A stretch of DNA of 64,000 bases from Ziziphus jujuba. Its lineage: Eukaryota; Streptophyta; Magnoliopsida; Rosales; Rhamnaceae. The position numbers and the translations under genes are program-made. The stretch spans positions 22,942,501 through 23,006,500 of the forward strand of contig NC_083387.1 in assembly GCF_031755915.1 (NCBI RefSeq), read 5' to 3'. Below the pieces are notes generated by a model. The model did not search any database. It had not been told where the DNA came from and worked only from the letters and a program-made list of their open reading frames with translations. Below, piece by piece: positions 38,264-51,021 of this stretch (position 1 is the stretch's first letter; each line of letters opens with the position of its first letter).

Positions 38264-40198
38264 TCAATAGAAAGTTCTTGAACCTCTGGATTGATAAAGT
38301 TCCAGCCTACTTTTGGCTTCTGGTATTAGTGCTTCAATTGTCGGTTCATCAACAAGATGAGCCTGCTTTGTTGACCATTCTAGAACTATAAGCACCTCTT
38401 CTTGAGCAAGTACCTCGCTATCCGGAACATGTAATGCAATGTAAGCCAAGAGAATCAATGAAGGAATCTGAATCATCTGTTCTCCAAAGTAAACCAGTTG
38501 AATTAGATGCTTAGTTCCTCCTCCATCTATAATGGCTTTACAATGATTAACATGAAGGAAATTTTCGGTGCTGGCGAACTTGGTAAGCGCAATCACAGCC
38601 TCGGTAGAGACATCCGGTTCCCTTTCGTCGAGAAGCCTTACCAATGGCCCTATTAGCCTTGTCTCTGTGGCTCTGAAAGTCCTTGCCAAGTTTCCTATAG
38701 CTTTGATACTAGGTATGAGTAGTTCTGAATCAGCCTTTTCTATTATCTTTAACAACTGCTCAACCACAGCTTTGGCAGCAGGGGAAGTGGGCTTGAAAGC
38801 AGAGCGTCTTAGATCAGCATTTTGCTCCGCTACTGCTGTGATTTCCATCAATGCCATTGCTGAGTAGGATTGAACATCCTCAGGGCCTTTTTCTAGTAAA
38901 ACCGCCAAGCATAAAAGCGCTCTCGACTCTGTTATGCTGTGGCATACAGTGACATTTCCCTTGGCAAGCTGCCAAAGAGCCCTTGCAGCCATTGCTTTCA
39001 TCTTGGCCTTGGTAATTGGATCTTCGAATTCCCTTCCTTTGATGCTAGCCCCGGAAAAGACTACTTGCTGCTGCTTCGCATTGCTTTGCCCACCACCCTT
39101 GCCAGGTTGATGATTGTTTGGCCCTGCCGGCGGTTTGTTCTTGCTCGTAGGTTCATTCTGCATAGCCATAGTGTTGGTGACCACATTGTGCATTTGGTTA
39201 GTCAATTGATTCCCACCTGGTGGTGTCATGTTGCTAATCTTTTGCTTCAAGTCGTCTTCGTTTTCCGAATTATTACTAGCCATTACAACAGAATGAATGG
39301 ACATCTTCTGTTTATTGGCAATTGCGTACTTACTGTGTTCTTGAATTGTCTCGAATGCGAGATGACTAACCAGAAGCCGAATTACATTGTTCTGAGCGAA
39401 GTGATCTTGGCATTTGGGATGATGTGCAGCCAATTCTGAAACCGCCCAAGCCACCATGGACTGAACTTTCATATGACCTTCTTTGAGGATTTTCGCAAAC
39501 ACCGAACAAACACCAGCATTCACAATGTGTTCGACGCTTTCCGGGTCACGACCAAGCAAGCCAATCGCTCTCGCAGCACTTTCCTGTCCTTCCATGGTTC
39601 CTTCTTTGGCCAGTTTCAAAAGGGGTGCAACCCCACCTTCCTCAATTATGAGTTTTCCATAGCGGTCGTTGTCCCTAGCCAATGAAACCAAAGAAGCAGC
39701 TGCATCTGACCGTTCTTCCAATGAACCCGTATAAAGAATAGCAATCTGTTCCCATATAAGGCAAAGAATCGGCTCGTTGGCCGCGATGGGAGGCAGACCG
39801 AGATACTCATCGTCTCGGTCGTCGGCCGAAGCTGAAACCCGGAGAAGCCACGACACGTCGCCGATGGAATTCTCGAGCTGTGTGGACGTTTTTCTGAAAG
39901 CAGCGGCGGGTATGATGGTGAAGACTCGTTTCATGATGCCATTTGCTCGGCACTTGATGACAAGCGCGAGCGCCTTATCGAGAACCTGCTCAGTGTCGTC
40001 GATGATCCGACGCGTCGGGCGCTCGTAGAGGTCGTTGCTGGCTCTGGCAGCTTGGCGGAGGAGGCCTGCTAGCTTCTCAGTCTTGGCCTTTAGTTCCATG
40101 CAATCCTGTTTGAAGGATTGTGCGTCTTCGGCGGCCTTTGTTACCTGGTCTGCCAATTGTATTGGCCTTGCCAGGATCTCTTTTACGATTCCTGCCAT
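38264..40198 (-). CDS. ARO: Armadillo-Repeat-Only (ARO) family protein
   Basis: A single exon of 644 codons plus stop. Known family members are about 650-665 residues and also intronless. The start MAGIVKEILARPIQLADQV matches the ARO N-terminus. Residues 1-120 form the conserved N-terminal helical domain (NDLYERPTRRIIDDTEQ, FTIIPAAAFRK, SIGDVSWLLR). Armadillo repeats follow at about 135-300 (NEPILCLIWEQIAILYTGS, SDAAASLVSLARDNDRY, GLLGRDPESVEHI). Residues about 305-385 are a low-complexity Asn/Gln/Pro-rich linker. A second Armadillo block runs to about 630 (LWQLAKGN, AIGNLARTF, EAVIALTKF). ARO proteins act in polarised tip growth, such as pollen tubes, and in ROP GTPase patterning. That is family knowledge, and the subtype (ARO1 to ARO4) is not resolved. 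The frame is intact with no sign of decay. Confidence 0.93.
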   Translation of the reverse strand: MAGIVKEILARPIQLADQVTKAAEDAQSFKQDCMELKAKTEKLAGLLRQAARASNDLYERPTRRIIDDTEQVLDKALALVIKCRANGIMKRVFTIIPAAAFRKTSTQLENSIGDVSWLLRVSASADDRDDEYLGLPPIAANEPILCLIWEQIAILYTGSLEERSDAAASLVSLARDNDRYGKLIIEEGGVAPLLKLAKEGTMEGQESAARAIGLLGRDPESVEHIVNAGVCSVFAKILKEGHMKVQSMVAWAVSELAAHHPKCQDHFAQNNVIRLLVSHLAFETIQEHSKYAIANKQKMSIHSVVMASNNSENEDDLKQKISNMTPPGGNQLTNQMHNVVTNTMAMQNEPTSKNKPPAGPNNHQPGKGGGQSNAKQQQVVFSGASIKGREFEDPITKAKMKAMAARALWQLAKGNVTVCHSITESRALLCLAVLLEKGPEDVQSYSAMALMEITAVAEQNADLRRSAFKPTSPAAKAVVEQLLKIIEKADSELLIPSIKAIGNLARTFRATETRLIGPLVRLLDEREPDVSTEAVIALTKFASTENFLHVNHCKAIIDGGGTKHLIQLVYFGEQMIQIPSLILLAYIALHVPDSEVLAQEEVLIVLEWSTKQAHLVDEPTIEALIPEAKSRLELYQSRGSRTFY

Positions 40199-42592
40199 GG
40201 CCTTAAACCAAGGGACCTAAACTCCTCCAATTATCAGATATAAAAGCAAAGAAAAAAAAAACACCCTCAAACGAGATAAAACACTTCAAAACTTAGGCAG
40301 CTTTTTCACGAAGAAATTGGTTTTTCTCGTAAATGGCAAATGATAGGTATATGGTTTACCAATGTGCGACTAATTGGCAAACAAATTAAGAAGAATATAG
40401 CATATGGGTTTCGTCCATTTACGTTACATAATGAAATCACAGGTTAGGCGGATGACAAATTGGGTAGAATTCATACGGAAAGAAGAAAAGTAAACAAAAA
40501 AGTTAAAAAAAAAAAAACTTAGTTTGTTCAATTAGCTGAAGCTCTAAGACTTTGATGGTTGGTCGTTTATCGGCGGTTGGCGGCGGCGCCGGTGGGAGGG
40601 GGAAGAGAAAGGAGTAGTACGTAGTAGTTTTGGCGATAAATGGTGTAACGGGTTTTTCTCACCCAAGTTTCATGTGAAAGCTATTGTTGTTGTGAATTCT
40701 ATATATAGGAGGTGAAGTTGGATGGTTTCAAATAACTCTTACAATTAAATTTGGGAAGAATTAAAAGAATAATCCTATTTATCTTCGATATAAATCATTG
40801 CCAATTTAAATTCATGACCACGTAATTTCTACGCGTACAGGACAGAGAGTTGGAAAATTAAGATATATACTCAAAAAAACACATATTTGTTGCTGATTAC
40901 GTGTTTTTGATTCTAAGCTACAACATTCATAGTAGAAAAGAAAAAAGGTCAAGAAAAAACAAAACAAAACAAATTGATTAAATGCAATGTGACAAAACGG
41001 GAAAGAGAAAAGGTGGGAAGGGCCACGTTTTTGATTGTCCAGTGTGGGTCTGAAAAAGATCATTGTTTTATAACGTTTTGGACTTTTGAGTTTAGGAGTT
41101 GTGGTTTCAACATATAATACAACGTACACGTTGTCAAGATTGTTGTAACGTACTATATTCTTGAGGAAGAGCATGAGAATTTTTTTTTTTTTTTTTTTTC
41201 TGGAAATAGAATTTGATTCGTGCTCTTTCATTTCATGTCCCCACCAAATTTTAGAGTATTATATATGAATTATGCTTGAGAGGCATCTTATCATTTCTAA
41301 GATATTCTGACCCAATGAGGTTCAATTATCCGGTTCAATTTTTGATAATTCCTTATATTTAAATCGAAAATAATATAATTACATGATCATAATTCGTGAT
41401 GGGAATCGAAAACGACAATTTTTTTTTGGGAAAACACTTTGGTATATTTTGTCCCTTTTAAACAGCACAATTGACAATAAATAATAATCTTTAAATCTGG
41501 GCTCAAAATCCGGTCATGAAATGTCTTTCTCTAATCTTATTAAAAAAAAAAAAAAAAAAAGTACTTTGTCCAATTTTCTCTTACATTGCCAATCTAATTC
41601 CACATGGGGCCAAATTGTCCAGCAACATGAAACCTTCACTTTTCCAACAATCCCACTTTCGTGCAAGTTTGATATGAACCAATTTAGACCTTAGAGTGTA
41701 TTTGGTTTCTGATTTTCAAAAAATAATTTTCCTTTAAATAAAAAATGAATCGTTTTTTAAGATATAATAATATTGGAAAATATGTTTGGCACACATTGTG
41801 AATAATTGTACTTATCCTTTAAAATTTGATATTATACAAAAAAACTATTGGCTTTCGGTGTTACAAGACTTTATAAAGAAATTTGAACGTGTGAAAATTC
41901 AAGAGATACGGCTTCTCAGAAGCTTCTTTTAACACAATTTGGGATGCTACAGTCACATACGTCCCTGGGGCTGCCAGTTTCCTTAAAGTAGTTGATTATT
42001 AGAGATTCAAAGGAAGGTCAACAGCCTAAAATGGCTAACAATAATTAAAAACCTGGACCCAAAACTTCCATGAGTCATGAGTGATACAGAGCTTATAGGT
42101 AGTTGTCCATCTTTCCAAATATATTTATGTAAAATTAAAACAAATCATACCACAAGTACTAAGATTAATACATATAATAAATTATTATTCCAGTAGGACC
42201 ACACCCGAATTAAAGAAATAAAAAAGCTTTAGACTTTTTTCTCTTTAATTTCTATCATCGTAATGATTCAATGAATATCAAGAATAATGTTACAGGTACA
42301 TGTTAAAGTTATCATATTTGAGTCTCACAACGGAAATAAAACAAAGTAATATGACTAATAATCATTTATGTTGTTTTTCATTTTTTATTTTATTTTATTT
42401 TGTGCGTCAATTGGTTAAGTTGATCTCATGCATCTTCTTAAAAAAAAAAAAAAAAAAAATTGGTGATCTCATACATATGTATATATGGCTCTTTTCTTTT
42501 TTTTTTTTTTTTTTTTTGGGTTTCGTCTTTGTATTATGCGTGACTTTGGTTTTTTTTTATATATTATATGTTACTTAATTGAGTATTTATAT
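40199..42592. other. Upstream region of the ARO gene and AT-rich spacer
   Basis: The proximal part looks like a 5' leader: a GC-richer block at 40555-40640 and an acceptor-like GAGTTTAG/GTCCC on the minus strand just upstream of the ATG. This suggests a possible leader intron. Beyond about 40750 there is only AT-rich sequence with poly-A/T runs and no recognisable gene. Confidence 0.45.
40700..40707 (-). promoter_or_regulatory. Candidate TATA box of the ARO gene
   Basis: TATATATA within CCTATATATAG, about 500 bp upstream of the ATG and 60-150 bp upstream of the GC-richer leader-like block. It is an isolated TATA word here, unlike the long AT tracts elsewhere. Confidence 0.45.
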
Positions 42593-44129
42593 TTAAGGTT
42601 TAAAATATCTGATATTTTTTCGAAATTGTTTTAATATTTTTATTTTTTGGAGGGATCGAAATAAAATTTAAGTTCGAAATGAAAATTGATAGAACTTCCA
42701 TAATATCCATTAAAATTTCTAAAATTTCATCAAAATTTTCATGGAAATTTTCCGTAAAATATCCATATCAAATCCTTAACGATTTGGTTAAAAAATCTAT
42801 AATTTTCAGAAAAATTTCTGAAATTTTTATAAAATTTCCACCGAAATTTTGAAATTATCCAGGGAATTTTTATGATTTTTTTAAAAAAATTCATAAATAT
42901 TATTGATACTTAGTAAATTTTTTTATCAAATTAACTTCATTGATAATTTTTTTACCTTTTAAATGCTTTTTAGACATTTCGTGATATAAGCAAAATAGAA
43001 TGAATTAAATTGAATAACATTAATAAGTTCTATTTATTGAATATTGATAAAACAAAAATATAAAGATTGTGAATTATATTTTTGAACCTGGCAAATCTTA
43101 TTGTTGAGAATATCTGTTTTACAAATATGTGTAAATAGATGATGAAATATATACATGTGAAATAATAATGTTTGTTTGAAAAATAAAAAAAAATTCTTGA
43201 CAATTCACAAGTTTTTTTTTTTTTTTTTTTAAGAAGTTAAAAGGGGTGGTAACCAAAGAAAATTACCAAGTCGAGAAGTTGGATTAAGTCCATTTACTAG
43301 TGAACAATATTACACACATACAACATAAGATGAAAATCATGGGAATAGACATGCAGGTCAAAGTTTCGATACTGTTGGAAAAGACTATATACATAAAAAA
43401 AAATCTATAATGAAAATGTCATAACAAGAAAAAAGTTCAATTTTTATGAATTTAAATTTATGAAGATTGGAAATCATTTTCATAATCCTTATTCAATGGA
43501 TATTTATAGAATGTCATCAAGTAGCAATTCATGGGTACCATCTCACATTCAACTATCAGAGAGTAATAGTTATGCACCTAGTCAACCAATAATGCAAGAT
43601 TCATATGGTTGGTATATTAATAATTATATGCAAAAATATCAGGGAGATACATTTTTTCATAACTACTTTTCACATTTTACATCTCAAAATCAAAATGAGG
43701 AAGAAACCGATGATTTTCAACCACCCAAAAATTCTATATGGTATGAAGATAACATTTATGAACTACAATGTAATTGTAATAATTGTTTTATATATTTTAG
43801 TTAATAAATAATTTTACCATATAAGTATTTTTTAATATATTTTTATTAATAATAATTCATCTATGGTTATTAATACTTATTAAAAATCAATTCATTAAAA
43901 AAAATATAACATCCATTCAATATTTTAGTAATTTTTATAATCAATTTGATAATTGATGGATTAAATAAGTTAATTCTAAAGTTTCAATAAAAATTTATAT
44001 TTTTTAAAATAAATTTTCATCATTTTTTATAATTTTTTATCGATATTTGATATTTTTCAATATTTTTATGAAAATTTTCGTATTTTAAACTTTCGATATT
44101 TTCTTCGATATCGATTTTTTGAACCTTAA
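42593..44129 (+). mobile_element. Degenerate terminal-inverted-repeat element, probably hAT, about 1.5 kb
   Basis: The left end reads TTAAGGTTTAAAATATCTGA. The right end, reverse-complemented, reads TTAAGGTTCAAAAAATCGAT. Both are followed by AT-rich subterminal sequence with many short GAAAATTT / GATATTT words. The right interior carries a fragment resembling the C-terminus of a plant hAT transposase. No convincing 8-bp flanking duplication was found, so the boundaries and class are less certain than for the other two hAT-type elements. Confidence 0.55.
43460..43804 (+). pseudogene. hAT-like transposase C-terminal remnant
   Basis: This open frame of 114 codons is rich in Ser, Tyr, Gln and Asn. 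It contains YGWYINNYMQKYQG followed by an acidic stretch and DDFQPPKNSIWY. This resembles the low-complexity tail of plant BED-type hAT transposases, which often end with an acidic run and a (D/E)FEPPR.S.W motif. The BED, catalytic and dimerisation parts are absent. Recognition is by tail motifs only. Confidence 0.45.
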
Positions 44130-44848
44130 CTACATTGATTGTCTTAAACACAATATCTCTAATGCCATGCCATTTGAGCTTCTTATTGTTAAAATATAAC
44201 ACTACTCTTTCATTTGGTACTTCCAATGAAAATGCTAAATTTTGATAATTCATCCCACAATAATAAAGTATGTATGTCTCATAACATTTTCAATGACAGC
44301 TAATTTAAAATTTTGGTATTGACTTGAGCTATATACTGTAAAATACCAATACTAATATTATAATTAAATTATCTTTGATTAAATTGTTGGGATCCACTAC
44401 CATAAAATGGCCCGCTGCCATAAAATGGCTAATTCAATGCCAAATTTGACACTGGATTTGGCATTATCAAAATTTGAAAATTCCATAGGAGAAACCAAAA
44501 TGGGGTGCATTGCCAAATTGTGGCAATCCTGTTTATCCAAATGGCATGCAATTGAAGATGCTTTAATAATTTTATTAAATTATGTATTATTTATTTATTT
44601 ATTATTGGTAAAAAGCGGGTTTCATCAATATTTTAAAAAAATTATAATTTTGCATTGCTATTTTTGAATATATTCCATTAGAAATACAATGTTAAATTTG
44701 ACATTAATTAAAATTTGTACCAGTATCAAATTTTAAAAATTAAAATATCATAATAGTATTTATTATTAAAAATGCTCTAATGATTTAATCCAATTTCATA
44801 TAGGATCAATATGGTTGAAATAAGATTTTATTTTTATTTTTATTCAAA

Positions 44849-44851
<3 letters not shown>

Positions 44852-44888
<37 letters not shown>
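44852..44888. repeat. (TA)n microsatellite
   Basis: TA tract of about 18 units. Confidence 0.95.
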
Positions 44889-44893
<5 letters not shown>

Positions 44894-45756
44894 ATATGGA
44901 GTTCATTTAAGAAAACAATATACAGTTTCGTAAAGGTGGTTGTTAGAAGAAAATGCAATTTCAGTAATCAGTATGCATTTATATAAAAGGTTGGATATGT
45001 GCTATTTACCCAAAAAAAAAAAAGGTTGGATATTTGCTAAGCAATAAGAAATAACTGCCCATCCATCTCAAATGTTGATTATGTTTTATGGGGATTTTGT
45101 ATTGAATTATTTTCGTTTAGCGATGAGACACATGACGTCTCATCTGCGACAATTTTTTTTTTTTTTTTTTTTTTCCTTTCTAAGTAGAACATACGACTTC
45201 GTTTTGAGGAAGTAAGTGGATAAACGGAACTTTATGCACGTAAATAGATTTTTTTTTTTTAATAAAATAAATGGGTCTAAATGGGGTTCAACTTAGATCA
45301 TTACTTAAAGAAGCAATGGCTTTTTATCATTAAACAGTTCTTGCACAGACACATATAAATAGAGTTAGAACTTAGAAGTGCAACAAAAATTAATAGTTTG
45401 GTTGCTTCTGTGCGTAATTAAAAAATAAAAAAGTTTGGTTGGTACGAATTAAATCAAACTCTTTTCTAAACCTTTTTTTTTTTTTATCGTTCTAAACATA
45501 AATAACAAACAAAATTTTTTTTTAACTGTTAATTGCTTAATTAATGGGTATTTATACGTTTGACGCAATGGTAAGAATTATGGAAAATAACAGATCGAGG
45601 TTTAATTTTAATACAGGTAAATTCCCCGTTCCGGTTGTAAGAATTGCAATGTTGACCCAAAAAAAAAGAAAAAAAAAACTCTTAAATAGCTTTATATTTT
45701 GTTGTCATGTTATAAATATAGACAGATTTAAAAAAAAAAAAAAATCTTTAATGGCT

Positions 45757-46080
45757 CCGTCTATTTAACTCTGTCAAACTAATTTGTTAAAAAATAAAAT
45801 AGGTATTGTCAATAAAACTATTTATTTTAGACACTTGAGTCACTAAAACATATTTTAATTAAAAAATTATAAAAAGAAAAAATAGATAAATAAATCATTA
45901 TTAATTATTATTATTTTTAAATAAAAATATAGAAATATCATTGATTAATTAATTAAAATTTAAAGAAAACCATTTGAAAATAATTTTTGAGTTAAATGTC
46001 TATTGATTAGATATTTATACTACATAAACTAGAAACTCTTTCAACTTATATACCACTTAAAAAATAATTTACCAATAGCA
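45757..46080 (+). mobile_element. MITE-like segment, family member 1
   Basis: It aligns by eye with 58395-58700 in the same orientation. Shared blocks in order are CTCT(G/A)TCAA, AATAAAAT(A/G)G(G/A)TATTGTCAA, (G/C)AAAATAATTTTTGAG, a run ending CACATAAA / TACATAAA, and TTTCAACCTAT / TTTCAACTTAT. Nothing is encoded. Ends are not sharply defined in this copy. Confidence 0.5.
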
Positions 46081-47465
46081 TACCACTTAAGAAATAATTT
46101 ATAAAGCTATTGTTGATGCTTTTAAATCCCTGCGTCTTGTGCTTTCAGATTCTAATCCCTCTACTTTCAATAAAAAGAAAAGTATTATTAAAAAAATCTA
46201 TATGAAGGGCCCATTGGGGAATATTCTCCAATCAATTGGCACGATTGTTTAAGGGGGAGATAATCTTGAAGAATGATAAGAAATGCATGCCAAACGCTTC
46301 ATTTTTTATGCTTCAAACAAAAAACATAAACCAAAAAAAAAAAAAAAGGCAGGAAAGGACTTTTACCTTTTATATGATCCTTCAATGCTTAAATACATTT
46401 TGAAAATGCAGACAATGATATCCCACCGTCACTTCCCCTTCTGCATCTTGCATACTGATATTTTTACGAAACTCTAGTTAGCTTCATCTTTTTTTGGTTT
46501 TTTCATGGATCCCTTATTTTTTTTTTGAGGTTTAGCAGGACCCACTAAAAACCTTATTAGCAATAATATTTTATATGGTAAGCCATCTAATCTAAAAGTC
46601 ACATTCCCAAAATATATTTTGATTTTTTATTAAATAAAATCTAAATGAGAACTAACAACCTATAAAGTTTCGTCGAGATCTACCGATAATTATTATAGAG
46701 TTTTTTTTTTTAAATAATTATTATAGATTTGATTGAATATTTTTCTAAATTAATTTTTTTTTAAATGCTAGGATACCAAGAACTCTACTAAAATGTTTTG
46801 ATATATTATTATTTTATTGGCTTATATTTAGCATATTTATTTTTTAAAAGATTCGCTTCTCATTGTTATATTAATATTTCAATCAACAAAATAATAATAT
46901 ATTACCTTGCCATTTTGGTAGAGTTCTTGGTAATGCTGATTACATTTTCTTTTCTTTTTTTTTTTTGTTTTTTTACGTATCATCATGGATAACTTTGCTT
47001 TTTTTAATAGAAATTTTTTTACCATAAGGTTCTTATATGGAGTTCCATGTGCCCATTATTACATGTAATTCAATATATATGTATATTACATGAGTTACAT
47101 TTAATAAGGGGTTTACGCCCATTTTATCATAGGCATGCTAGGCTACTATAATAAAATATATAAATATATATATATATATATACAATTCATTTTCGATATA
47201 TGTATGTTTGCATTTTATTAAAATGCAGATGTCATTTTAAATAATGTTTTCTGAACAATTCTCATATATATATATATGTATATATATGCGCTAAGGTTGC
47301 TTACCATGCACCAAATTAATTACATGATTATATTACCCTGCTTATATATAATTCAATATGTACCCTCATAAGTTACATGTAATTGAGGTTATATATACTA
47401 TAAATTACATGTAATTTGGAACCAATGCCTACGATATTGTCAGTGATTTCGTCCATGATAGGGAA

Positions 47466-47496
<31 letters not shown>

Positions 47497-48177
47497 TAAA
47501 ATAGGACATTTATAGTTGGCTAGATAAGGGTAACATTAGCAAATGGATGACAATATTAATATTAGAACATTTTTTTTATTGTTTAATATTATAGATCTAA
47601 TATGGTGAAGTGAGCCATTTAGTGGTAATTAATTAAATACCATATGATATATAGATCCCATTGGATTTATTTTAAGATAAAAATGAAAATTTTGTGTTTT
47701 TTTTTTTTTTTTTATCTTCATTTAATATTGTGTCATATCAATATCATAAGGTATATATGTAGCACACAAAATCACAATCCTAGATATATACACGCATATT
47801 ATTAATCTATTTCAAGTGTTCGTCCACAGCTTAAATAACTTGTGGAAAAAGTGTTTTTAGTCCAAAAAACAATGTGTTTAATTAAGATACAAGTTGATCA
47901 TTACTTCTTTATTTCACATTATTGCATCGTTTTGGACTTTAAGGAAGTTTCATCACATGAAAAGTTTTTTTACACGTTTGTAAAACATATCTATCTTAGC
48001 AATGATTATCAATAAAACATTTCTTTTATTCCGTTTATTTGTTTCTTCATTCATTTATGCACTCTAAATAATATTTAGATTTAACTATTCGTACTATTTA
48101 ATTTATCATAATTCTCATGAGAAGGGTAACTCTACTTTTATTACTTTATTATTTGAAACAATTTGTGTACTTGTAGA

Positions 48178-51021
48178 ACAACTGTTAGGACCCGTCCAAA
48201 ATTTCTTACCGGAATCTTGGACAAGCCATGATCCCAGGGAAACCCTACCGGATTTTCCAATGGAAAATCCGACAGAACCTCCCCTAAAAGTTGGACTTAC
48301 CACAAATTTCCTGCACTGAAAACACACTTCTATATCCATCCCCTTATTCCTCCCACAATACTACAGTTTGATTCCACAAGTTTACAGCACTCCAAATGAA
48401 TAACAGTAATCCAGTGCATAATTGATACATAAATGTCCAAGACAGTATACAAAGCTTCATGAAGTAATATTAAGTATAGAATACAACAAGGATGAAAGAA
48501 ATATTACAATTGAAATAATGAAGACAAAGGTAACTTCTCGAACTATGACAGCGAAGGAGATTAGGTTCGCTCCGGAAGAACGTCTACCACCCCTTGCACC
48601 TAAGGGAACGGAATTTAAAAATATGAGATGCTAATCATCTCAGTGAGTGACCCTATCTACTGTACACTTTTAATATTAATAATATTACAAATAAAGAAAT
48701 TTAAGTAATCAATACCAAACAATTTAAATAAATAAATAAATAATAACATTTGAAAGTAATATTTTCTCTCAAAACCCTCACTATTCACTCCATTGGAAAT
48801 GTTCATCTTTTAAAATATTTTCTCAAAACCCGCTATTCATATTTCCCGAAATCAAGGAATCAATTAATTTAATAAATAATAATTAAATAACCCAAATATA
48901 AATAAAATGTAATAAAATATAATAAATAATTTTTGAACACTTTAGGGTTTGAAATTTTTTATCTGAAAATTTATACTTGATGCACTACACTATATACCAG
49001 TGATGCCTTCCGATACCCTGTGTCCCGAGCACCGACTGGCGGGGAGGTTAAAGAGAGAAACTTGCATACGGCACTTCGGCGTCCCGACAGCGCCGCTGCT
49101 GAAACCGTCATCCCAGCCACGGAGGGGGGCGGCTATGGCCAATATCAAAGTTGCCTGCTCTTAGTTCAATGGCAACTCACCGGAGATATAATAACTTGCG
49201 CGCTAACCACATATACAGCCAGAACACCAATATTGTATGAGTGCGTCTAAAATAATAATCCAATTTTTCAAAAATTACCGTGGGAATTATACCATTTTTC
49301 AAACTCACCATCCCACATTTTCCTTTAACATTTCGGTATAAAACCACCGATAACAATATACAAATAATTTTTCTCGTAACACGAGATTTAACAAATAATA
49401 TTCCACAGGCATAATTATAAAATTTGAAACCACCAATTTAAACAAATATGTTCCTTGAAATATTTAAACCCATCATGTCCAAAATAATATGAAAATCTAG
49501 ATACAATTAATTAATGAAAATACCTTGCTCATGCGTAATAATTACAATTAAATCACAATAATAATAATCGGGAATTTTTTAATAACCCGAAATTCCGTTT
49601 AGCATCAATGGGTATATATATATATAAAATAATATTTTTTCCCAATTATATTTAAATTTCCACCACATGAGCATAATTCTAGATATCAAATTAACACTAA
49701 ATAAATATAATTAATCATCCCAAAATAATTTTAAAGGTGGCTCACTCACCTTAAGCACGTATATCAATCAAGATCCTCCGCTGGATCAACTCCACTGCCC
49801 ACACGTGCACTTAAAACATCCACAATACACCAAACTAATTATATTAATATTTTAATCAGGTAACTCCCAAATGGATACCCGGGGAGCGAACACAAACGAC
49901 AACCAAAATTGATGAGTAATATACTGAATCAAAGCTTGAGTGACGAGGATTACGAATCCGGTCTTACTTTCCGGAGATCGGACTCGAGGTGGCCGGAATC
50001 TCACCGGAAAGCTTTCAGGATTCAACTCTTCGATTCTCTCAAACCGTAGCAAATTGGAGGAAAAGGACACCGGATTTGGATTTAGGGGGTCGGAATTAGT
50101 GGAGAGGGATTGGAGACGGGACTGGGTACTCGCCGGAATAGGGATTTCTCCGGCGAGCCGTCGCGGTCACCGGCAACCGTTGCCGCCGCCAGCGCGTGTG
50201 GTGGTTGGTGGCTGAGATTTTTGGGGGTTTTGTAGATCGAGGGGAGAGGGTCTCAACAATACCGGCGATGACAAGAATGGAGGCTGGAATATGGAGATCT
50301 CGGCGGTTGAAGAAATCAGCACCGCCGCCGAAAAAAGTCCCGATCCGGGTGCGTCGCCGGTTGGTTGGCCGTGAAATTTTGGGGTTTGGCCGGGAATGGG
50401 AAGGCGCTTCTGTCTGGCTGGCGCGTGTGGCAAGAATTGGCCGGAAAATTTTGCAACTCCGGTGGCCGGTGGTTTTCTCTCTCCCTCTCTCTCTCCTCTC
50501 TCTCTTTCTCTCTCCTCCCCCGTCGTTTCGCCAAATAAAAGCCACCGTGGGTGACACTGTTCACCCATGTGGACCTCTCAGATGTCGACACGTGGCGTCA
50601 CTGTGCACTTAAGCTAGATATAATAAAATATTATGGTATTCGGAAAACTTCACATGTCCATAACTTTTTAACCAGATGTCCAATTTAAACATGCCGCTAG
50701 TCTATGAACTCGTATCGACGAGTACTTTACAACCATATGAAAGTCAAAACAAAATTCTACAACAATAAAAAGTCAACTCCCAGCATCTTTTGGACAATTT
50801 GCACCTCGACTTGTTTTGCCCATAACTTTCAAACCGTAGCTCCGTTTTCGACGCGCTACTAGTCTACGAACTCGGGGCATCATGTACTTCGCTACGGTAC
50901 CACAGTCAACTAGAAATTTCAGCTGAAACAAAAAGTCAACTTTTAGCCCACTTGGTCAATGGTCAACCTTGATCAACGTGCAAGAATTCCGATGTGGTTT
51001 GGGACGGGGTGTTACAACAAC
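48178..51021 (-). mobile_element. Solo LTR of a long-LTR retrotransposon, 2834 bp, with 5-bp target duplication
   Basis: The LTR spans 48183-51016 and reads on the minus strand from TGTAACACCCCGTCCC to GGGTCCTAACA, the usual TG...CA ends. It is flanked by the direct repeat ACAAC at 48178-48182 and 51017-51021. It is homologous along its length to the plus-strand copy at 58815-62063, including W-box-rich U3, a G-box (50589-50594), a CT/GA-rich leader, the motif GTGAGTGACCC and a small hairpin. No internal retrotransposon region adjoins it, so it is a solo LTR. A Ty3/gypsy origin is likely from LTR length, but not proven. Confidence 0.85.

Larger units (their letters stand above)
44130..48177. 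other. AT-rich intergenic region
   Basis: No gene was found. It contains a (TA)n tract (44852-44888), a MITE-like segment (45757-46080), and a patch at 44395-44580 where CCATAAAATGG is repeated. A pair of related segments at 47058-47110 and 47350-47415 share ATTACATGTAAT. Long T and A runs are frequent. Confidence 0.5.
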
